A stretch of DNA of 10,507 bases from an uncultured Saprospiraceae bacterium (GTDB taxonomy: Bacteria; Bacteroidota; Bacteroidia; Chitinophagales; Saprospiraceae), in assembly GCA_937959095.1 (NCBI GenBank), contig CALGLY010000737.1:1-10507 (forward strand), given 5' to 3'. This document shows positions 7,401 through 10,507 of this stretch, piece after piece. A model generated the notes under the pieces. The model searched no databases and was not told the DNA's origin. It saw only the letters and a list, made by a program, of their open reading frames with translations. A program made the position numbers and the translations under genes. Position 1 is the first letter of the stretch. Each line of letters opens with the position of its first letter.

Positions 7401-8363
7401 TTCCACCGTTTTATCTACTGCCCAGAGGATATAACCATTAATATACCTCCTGGCAGTAGTACTGCGCGTGTGTTTTACTCTGATCCAATATTTCAAACGA
7501 ATTGCCCTGAATTCGTAGTACTAGAAGCAGCAGATGATACACCTTCTAGTGGCGGCGAATTTCCAGTAGGTACAACTACAATCTCTTATCTTGCTAATTC
7601 GGACTGCGAAATAGATACCTGTACCTTCGATATCACCGTATTAGAGAAGAGTATTCCTGCAATAGATCTGGAATTATCCCTACGAATTAACAAGAGTAAT
7701 ATAGATATTTATGAGCAGATACCTTGCCGATTTACGGTTTACAATAATAGTGACATAGCTGCAGATGGTGTGCAGTTTAAGCTAAATATTGAATCCAATA
7801 TGATTGTACAAGTAGGTAGCACAACCGCTGCCATTTCGCAAGGCAATTACCTTGATTTTGCAGGAGCTTGGAATGTTGGAACTATAGCACCAAGAGATAG
7901 TGCAAATTTATGGATTGATTTATTTTTAGCAGAAGATGAGAATGCTGCTATTTATGCTCAAATCATAAGTGCAGATCAGCTAGATACAGATTCTACACCA
8001 AGTAATGGGATATGCTGCACTGCTATAGAGGATGATGAAGTAGTATTCCAGTTAAATGGTGAATTATCGATAGATGAGATAAACTATCGCGATTTCATAG
8101 AGCTCCGTGATTCTTATAAAGAAGACGATATTCTTGTTTATCCCAATCCATCGAATGCAGGTTTGAATGTATTTTATCCCTTAGAAAGTGGGGCAACAAA
8201 CTATTCTATCTTTGATTTGAATGGACGTGTAGTAAAAACCGCACCGCTTACTTCTACCGAAAGTAATATTTTTATTGATATCTCCGCATTGCAGAATGGC
8301 ATGTATTTTTTAGTATTGAATGCGAAAGATGTTCATATTTCTAGACGCTTCGTGAAGAATTAA
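4425..8363 (+). CDS. Secreted multidomain HYR/DUF11-like protein with T9SS sorting domain
   Basis: A 1312-residue protein predicted to leave the cell by Sec and then type IX secretion. Residues 1-24 form a signal peptide (hydrophobic VFIITSLLSGGLYA, likely cleavage after AQ at 23-24). Five pairs of HYR-like beta modules follow: A1 28-121, B1 124-207, A2 211-303, B2 306-388, A3 394-487, B3 491-570, A4 575-665, B4 668-752, A5 896-989, B5 992-1073. Two DUF11-like domains (about 757-894 and 1078-1210) sit after B4 and B5. The C-terminus (1235-1312) carries VYPNPS, an NGMYFLVLNA strand and a basic RRFVKN end, typical of T9SS type A domains. Each module has four Cys at conserved positions, suggesting disulfides in the extracellular protein. 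No enzymatic domain is seen, so an adhesive or structural surface role is likely, but no ligand can be named. The ATG at 4425 starts the signal peptide; no Shine-Dalgarno is visible. A terminator follows the stop. Confidence 0.9.
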   Translation: MRYVLQSTFVFIITSLLSGGLYAQLNELTVECPDDVLKEECCATPTEDPFYGIAILDLPTVSTACVRQNITMTWLREDGNVLIGPANIPTVEGFTTHDISILVSDACGNRDTCSYSITITRPSLTFKFAPCPSDTIIYVMPGETGTVVEYELPIFESNCPPPTNLSITPDPLPMSGSVFPVGTTTLSFLATNATCGEATCEFNITVEEADIRVECPEDVLKEEVFPDAPFPEFGKTVIEFPTAITTCPMGSDIMVRLLDPGNYITNADGTQSVTGFQTHVVRFEVSDLCGATAICSYEITITRPDPDIRFLDCPTDTIVINLEGDETFAEDVYEIPNVTSNCFEDFEYLGDTANKGPQGPFYPGIYRERYTLVAPCGGESCDIIIDVRLDGPLVEFRDCPDDFTKVEDSPVPPTNDPLYGLAKIEVPELFAACEFGQDVILAAPSDVVTIDGEQYVSGFRTHDVVFIGVGNGCGAIDSCAYSITIERPDTVLQFLNCQADTIINVAAGESGAVFNYSNPMVGSNCPEVILSEDPDNIGSGGIFPIGMSTERFVVTSECGEIVCEFNVIVVAENVDFSVDCPENFVKTEDPISTGQADYGTAIIEFPSASTDCFDSMVSTELLNEDILFIDNQPAVQGFQVHDIVFRISDACGNVEICTYTIEITRPDLMFEIGSCPEDLVILIPPGMRGAIVNYDEPQINSNCPDEDIRFSVLPMGVPRNGELFPIGTTTLTYVFSSDFCGSIQCEFSVTVEEDETMESGIDLELSLETQHTMLERYKGGDFRFILTNNSTEVATGVEVHLNYDPNEMVPVGNMAPILSRGSYRLVPKRWNIDELGAGETATLDIKMFAKMAGASFFAEVSNADQMDVDSSPNNAVCCEAMEDDEVYFRAEVVEPPFILTCPANFTQEYVLPLTEGDPLFGKAIIQFPTAISTSCADPTVDIELVTTENVSEMNGMPIVEGFQEHELVFRISDQCGNTEMCSYTIKVTMPNLFHRFIYCPEDITINIPPGSSTARVFYSDPIFQTNCPEFVVLEAADDTPSSGGEFPVGTTTISYLANSDCEIDTCTFDITVLEKSIPAIDLELSLRINKSNIDIYEQIPCRFTVYNNSDIAADGVQFKLNIESNMIVQVGSTTAAISQGNYLDFAGAWNVGTIAPRDSANLWIDLFLAEDENAAIYAQIISADQLDTDSTPSNGICCTAIEDDEVVFQLNGELSIDEINYRDFIELRDSYKEDDILVYPNPSNAGLNVFYPLESGATNYSIFDLNGRVVKTAPLTSTESNIFIDISALQNGMYFLVLNAKDVHISRRFVKN
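4506..6680 (+). repeat. Array of four alternating A-B HYR-like module pairs
   Basis: Eight diverged protein repeats in strict A-B order. A modules share CPxD, YGxAIxxFP, a GFxxHDIxF segment, then SDxCGNxxxCSYxITITRPD. B modules share CPxDtIxxxxPG, a SNCP motif, FPVGTTTL, then CGxxxCEFxxTV. In A the third and fourth Cys are always 6 residues apart (107/113, 289/295, 473/479, 651/657); in B always 5 (195/200, 376/381, 558/563, 740/745). The repeats are conserved in protein but much diverged in DNA, so the expansion is old rather than recent. Confidence 0.85.
6693..7106 (+). repeat. DUF11-like domain, first copy
   Basis: Residues 757-894 begin GIDLELSLE, continue through FILTNNSTEVATGVEVHLNY, WNIDELGAGETATLDI and FAEVSNADQMDVDSSPNN, and end with a CC pair (877-878) and MEDDEVYF. 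This is the pattern of DUF11/CARDB-type beta-sandwich domains of bacterial surface proteins. It interrupts the HYR-like array between B4 and A5. Confidence 0.7.
7110..7643 (+). repeat. Fifth A-B HYR-like module pair
   Basis: Residues 896-989 (A5) and 992-1073 (B5) keep both cysteine spacings (975/981 = 6; 1061/1066 = 5) and the motifs GFQEHELVFRISDQCGN and FPVGTTTISY. B5 is the only B module that has lost the Gly of CG at the third Cys (CE instead). Together with the following DUF11-like domain it mirrors the A4-B4-DUF11 unit, so the end of the protein looks like a tandem duplication of a three-domain unit. Confidence 0.8.
7656..8054 (+). repeat. DUF11-like domain, second copy
   Basis: Residues 1078-1210 repeat the first copy: AIDLELSLR, FTVYNNSDIAADGVQFKLNI, WNVGTIAPRDSANLWIDL, AQIISADQLDTDSTPSNG, CC (1197-1198), IEDDEVVF. 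Both copies keep the CC pair between the DSxPxN and EDDE motifs. Confidence 0.7.
8127..8360 (+). other. T9SS C-terminal sorting domain (type A) coding segment
   Basis: Residues 1235-1312 open with ILVYPNPSNAGLNVFY, carry the SIFDLNGRVVK strand, then DISALQNGMYFLVLNA, and end ISRRFVKN. This is the familiar por-secretion/type A sorting domain of Bacteroidota, which directs transfer across the outer membrane and is normally cleaved with attachment to the surface. A 24-residue acidic linker (about 1211-1234) precedes it. Confidence 0.85.
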
Positions 8364-8377
8364 ACTCACGGGTTTAT

Positions 8378-8413
8378 GGCCAGCAGATTGTTTCTTTCTG
8401 TTGGCCTTTTTTT
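8378..8413 (+). terminator. Intrinsic terminator after the secreted-protein gene
   Basis: GGCCAGCAGA (8378-8387) pairs with TCTGTTGGCC (8397-8406) in a 10-bp stem with one G-U pair and a 9-base loop, followed by seven T residues (8407-8413). It lies 15 bases after the stop codon. No A-run precedes the stem, so it serves only + transcription and not the convergent ATPase gene. Confidence 0.9.
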
Positions 8414-8463
8414 GTCTCACTACCTAAAAGTACAAGATTATAAATTGAACATGCTCTAAAATT

Positions 8464-10212
8464 CTATCCCTTCTTCTGCCAATCATTCAATATCCATTCC
8501 TGTTGTTCCTGTGCCGTGTTTAGCAAGTCTTCATAGGTGATAAATTGAAAGCCTTCTTTTGCACTTCGCTTCGTTGTCCCGATTTTGCATGCACCACCCA
8601 ATACGATTAAATCAATCTTCTTATTCGGGAAATAATAATATAAACCATCTCGATATTCCTTCGCCAAGGCACTATCCTTATCCGAAAGCTTCGATTTTCC
8701 ACCTTTAATTTCTAATAAAAGATAACTATCAGGATAACTTCTAGAAAGCAATAGTTGTGGTTTCTCCTCGGTCTCTTTCCTATTCATGAAGTTCTCCACC
8801 ACATTCATTAAGGTATCATTGGTTGATAGAATAGGATAGTGTGTAGCGAGTAGCCAAAGGTTATTTTCTAGTGCATTTTGAATTTGCTCCTCAAAAGTTT
8901 TCGGATCAGCGATGAATTTTCTAAACTGCTCAATTACTTCTAAACGATAGGTCGCTTGCTGTACTTGCAAAGCAACTTCTAACGTACCATATTCCGCGAG
9001 CGCATTCGAGAACTTTGTCATGCTCTTCTTTGCTTTACCCATTGTCGCCAAAGCCAGTGAACAACCATCTTGCTCGAAGGTATCCAGTACCAAACCAATC
9101 ACAGCACTTGTGCGCTCCTCGTTTTCACCAAAAAATTTCAGCATTACATTATCCAAAGCCTTCTTCGCCGAATCCTGTTTATAATCAGGCAATTTATTCA
9201 AGCGTTTCGAGATTTGTCGTTGCAAGCGTCCGCGAGCCAATTCTACTTCTGCATTAAAGGTCTCATCAAACGAACGTTCCAATTCAGGCTTCAAGGATTC
9301 CGCAATTTCCTGATACGAGATACTATTTTCTATGATTGCGCCCCAATCCGCAGTCACATCTTTTTCTAGTTTATCTGCTACTACTTCGCCTACTATGCGT
9401 TGTTGCAATTGCTTCGGGATGCTCTCTATATTTTCTAGCCCGAAAAGCTGTGGTTGTCCGATTACTTTGCCTCGTACTTTCACGATTAAGCCTGCTTGCT
9501 TCACCGATTTCTTTTGGTCGGCTATCGTATAGCGCACCTGCACTTCACCTGCACTTGGCAGATTCAGATTGCGTACAAAAGTCTTCCCTGGAATATCCTC
9601 AATATCGACAGTGACATCATTCACTATGATTTCAAAGTCAGGAACTCTGTTATATTCCAGCACCAATAATTGGCGTAATTTATCAGGATTCGGAAAGGTG
9701 AAATTATCGTTGATACCGCTTAATTCGATATAAGTGCCTTTCTCTGTTTCTGCACACTCTCCTATCTCTATAGGCAAGTCAATTTTATCTAAATCATAGT
9801 TGGCTTTTGCAAGAGCGGTTTTGGAAATGGTTAGTTTCGTTTGAATGCCCCGTGCTTTTGCCGTCACTTCCATCACTTCTGCGACCATCAGGCCTGCAAA
9901 TTTTCCGATGCCTTTTCGTCCTTTCACCAAGCGTTTTTTGCCTGCGGTGCGTTCTCCCTTTCTCGAAAAGCGACTATTCGCAATTTTCAAATATTCATTC
10001 CGAATCTCGTTTTCGGTCATCCCTGTTCCATCATCTTCTATTATGATAGGGTCATTCGTATAAGGTGCAGGTAGCGTGATACGTACTTTTTCCGCATCCG
10101 CATCAAAGGCATTATCCACCAATTCTTTAATAGCCAACTCTATCGAGCGATAATTTTCCCCTAAAAGAGCAGCCAGTCTCGGATCTATCTTAAAATTTGC
10201 AGCACTTGTCAT
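8464..10212 (-). CDS. GHKL (Hsp90/MORC-type) ATPase fused to a Shedu-like PD-(D/E)XK nuclease domain
   Basis: A 582-residue cytoplasmic protein. The N-terminus has the complete Bergerat ATP site: N-box ELVDNAFDA (30-38, with E30 and N34), DDGTGM (60-65), glycine-rich lid GRKGIGKFAG (98-107) and KGTYIEL (158-164). A second beta-rich domain (about 190-290, including GLIVKVRGKVIGQP 241-254) fits a transducer domain, followed by a charged helical region (about 295-430). The C-terminus (about 436-545) resembles the Shedu/DUF4263 nuclease fold: FEEQIQNALENNLWLL (440-455), KPQLLLSR (484-491), YLLLEIKGG (497-505, E501-x-K503) and IDLIVLGG (533-540). ATP-driven dimer closure may gate a nuclease; related GHKL ATPases are known in prokaryotic conflict systems. 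Q486 stands where such nucleases usually have Asp. The ATG at 10212 gives MTSAANFKIDPRLAALLGENY, a natural N-terminus. It stands alone, with no R-M gene or transposase in view. ATPase firm; nuclease fold likely; defence role inferred. Confidence 0.8.
   Translation of the reverse strand: MTSAANFKIDPRLAALLGENYRSIELAIKELVDNAFDADAEKVRITLPAPYTNDPIIIEDDGTGMTENEIRNEYLKIANSRFSRKGERTAGKKRLVKGRKGIGKFAGLMVAEVMEVTAKARGIQTKLTISKTALAKANYDLDKIDLPIEIGECAETEKGTYIELSGINDNFTFPNPDKLRQLLVLEYNRVPDFEIIVNDVTVDIEDIPGKTFVRNLNLPSAGEVQVRYTIADQKKSVKQAGLIVKVRGKVIGQPQLFGLENIESIPKQLQQRIVGEVVADKLEKDVTADWGAIIENSISYQEIAESLKPELERSFDETFNAEVELARGRLQRQISKRLNKLPDYKQDSAKKALDNVMLKFFGENEERTSAVIGLVLDTFEQDGCSLALATMGKAKKSMTKFSNALAEYGTLEVALQVQQATYRLEVIEQFRKFIADPKTFEEQIQNALENNLWLLATHYPILSTNDTLMNVVENFMNRKETEEKPQLLLSRSYPDSYLLLEIKGGKSKLSDKDSALAKEYRDGLYYYFPNKKIDLIVLGGACKIGTTKRSAKEGFQFITYEDLLNTAQEQQEWILNDWQKKG
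8578..8907 (-). other. Shedu-like PD-(D/E)XK nuclease domain coding segment
   Basis: Encodes residues 436-545 of the ATPase fusion. The order helix with acidic residues E441/E442, strand KPQLLLSR, turn with D495, strand ending E501-I-K503, helix EYRDGLYYY (519-527), strand LIVLGG follows the PD-(D/E)XK core. The Glu-x-Lys pair is intact; the Asp at the head of the first strand reads Gln (codon CAA, complement of 8755-8757). Confidence 0.6.
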
Positions 10213-10266
10213 TATTGTAGATTATGTCGTCACCAAAAGGATTTTTGGCTTGTGATAAGCTGTAAA

Positions 10267-10317
10267 TTTGAACCATACCCGCCTGCCCGTTCGCGGAGCA
10301 GGCGGGTATGGTTCAAA
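10267..10317. repeat. 20-bp perfect palindromic hairpin with GC-rich core (copy 2 of the element)
   Basis: TTTGAACCATACCCGCCTGC (10267-10286) is matched perfectly by its reverse complement at 10298-10317. Inside, CCG (10287-10289) pairs with CGG (10294-10296) around a TTCG tetraloop, leaving one bulged A (10297). On + it is followed by A residues, and on - the T-run precedes rather than follows it, so it lacks the 3' U-tract of a classic terminator in either direction. It lies 54 bases upstream of the ATPase start codon. The core resembles the one at 2165-2189. Confidence 0.8.
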
Positions 10318-10427
10318 AAAAATAATTCAAAAAATACTTATTTTTCAAGCTACATAGGTACTACATCTATTAGATATTTCAATAATCCATTCCTTGTAAG
10401 TTAATCACAACTTTTCTACAGGTATTC

Positions 10428-10441
10428 CACATTCTAATGTG
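10428..10441. repeat. Short perfect inverted repeat, possible operator
   Basis: CACATT, a 2-base CT spacer, then AATGTG. Its two-fold symmetry would suit a dimeric regulator, but it lies over 200 bases upstream of the ATPase gene, and short palindromes are expected by chance in AT-rich DNA. Confidence 0.25.
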
Positions 10442-10507
10442 AATAAAATTATTATTCTTAAATTTACAATATAGAGTAACTTTAGCTAGCTTTATTGTAT
10501 TGATCAT

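Larger units (their letters stand above)
10213..10507. promoter_or_regulatory. Non-coding right end, upstream of the ATPase gene
   Basis: 295 bases with no credible open frame on either strand. It should hold the promoter of the - strand ATPase gene. The only near match on that strand is TCCTTTTG, close to the start, without a proper TTG partner, so no promoter is called. The region contains the long GC-rich palindrome (10267-10317) and a short perfect inverted repeat (10428-10441), described separately; the rest is very AT-rich. Confidence 0.4.

Noticed and set aside
4506..7643. Possible recent tandem DNA repeats or CRISPR-like spacing in the modular gene
   Set aside because: The repeats exist in protein only; the DNA is too diverged, and there are no constant direct repeats with spacers.
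9015..10074. Several + strand open frames of 66-99 codons opposite the ATPase gene
   Set aside because: They overlap each other in different frames, have Ser/Phe/Leu-rich products with no family likeness, and are antisense to conserved ATP-site motifs.
10267..10317. Classic intrinsic terminator call for the long palindrome
   Set aside because: No T-tract follows the stem on either strand; the T-run on - lies on the 5' side.

Overview
The window looks like chromosomal DNA of a Bacteroidota bacterium, most likely from the Saprospiria/Chitinophagia side of the phylum. The evidence is a large secreted protein built of hyalin-repeat (HYR)-like modules that ends in a type IX secretion (T9SS) C-terminal signal, AT-rich intergenic DNA, start codons without clear Shine-Dalgarno sequences, and family-level resemblance of the other proteins. 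The taxonomic placement is inference; there is no rRNA or marker gene here.

Layout, left to right: (1) a short leader, then a full-length GlgE-type maltosyltransferase on + (180-2114), which elongates alpha-1,4-glucan from maltose 1-phosphate; (2) a strong intrinsic terminator whose loop carries a GC-rich palindromic core (2143-2207), directly followed by a small flavodoxin-fold NAD(P)H-dependent oxidoreductase on + (2219-2755); (3) convergent to it, on -, a GT4-fold glycosyltransferase resembling the tRNA-queuosine mannosyltransferase QTMAN/GTDC1 (2779-3870); (4) a 554-base AT-rich divergent intergenic region with no gene seen; (5) a 1312-residue secreted modular protein on + (4425-8363) with a signal peptide, five A-B pairs of Cys-patterned HYR-like modules, two DUF11-like domains and a T9SS sorting domain, closed by an intrinsic terminator; (6) on -, a 582-residue protein (8464-10212) that joins an N-terminal GHKL/Hsp90-type ATPase to a C-terminal Shedu-like PD-(D/E)XK nuclease fold; (7) a 295-base non-coding end that holds a 20-bp perfect palindromic hairpin.

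The genes do not form one pathway. Each seems to be its own transcription unit: two + genes separated by a terminator, then a convergent -, a divergent +, and a convergent -. The most promising material for new biology is the ATPase-nuclease fusion, a candidate single-gene defence or DNA-processing protein whose canonical catalytic Asp seems to be replaced. Next come the strictly alternating cysteine code of the secreted protein, the bacterial QTMAN homologue, and two related GC-rich palindromic elements in otherwise AT-rich spacers. No tRNA, rRNA, CRISPR array, insertion sequence or integrase was seen.
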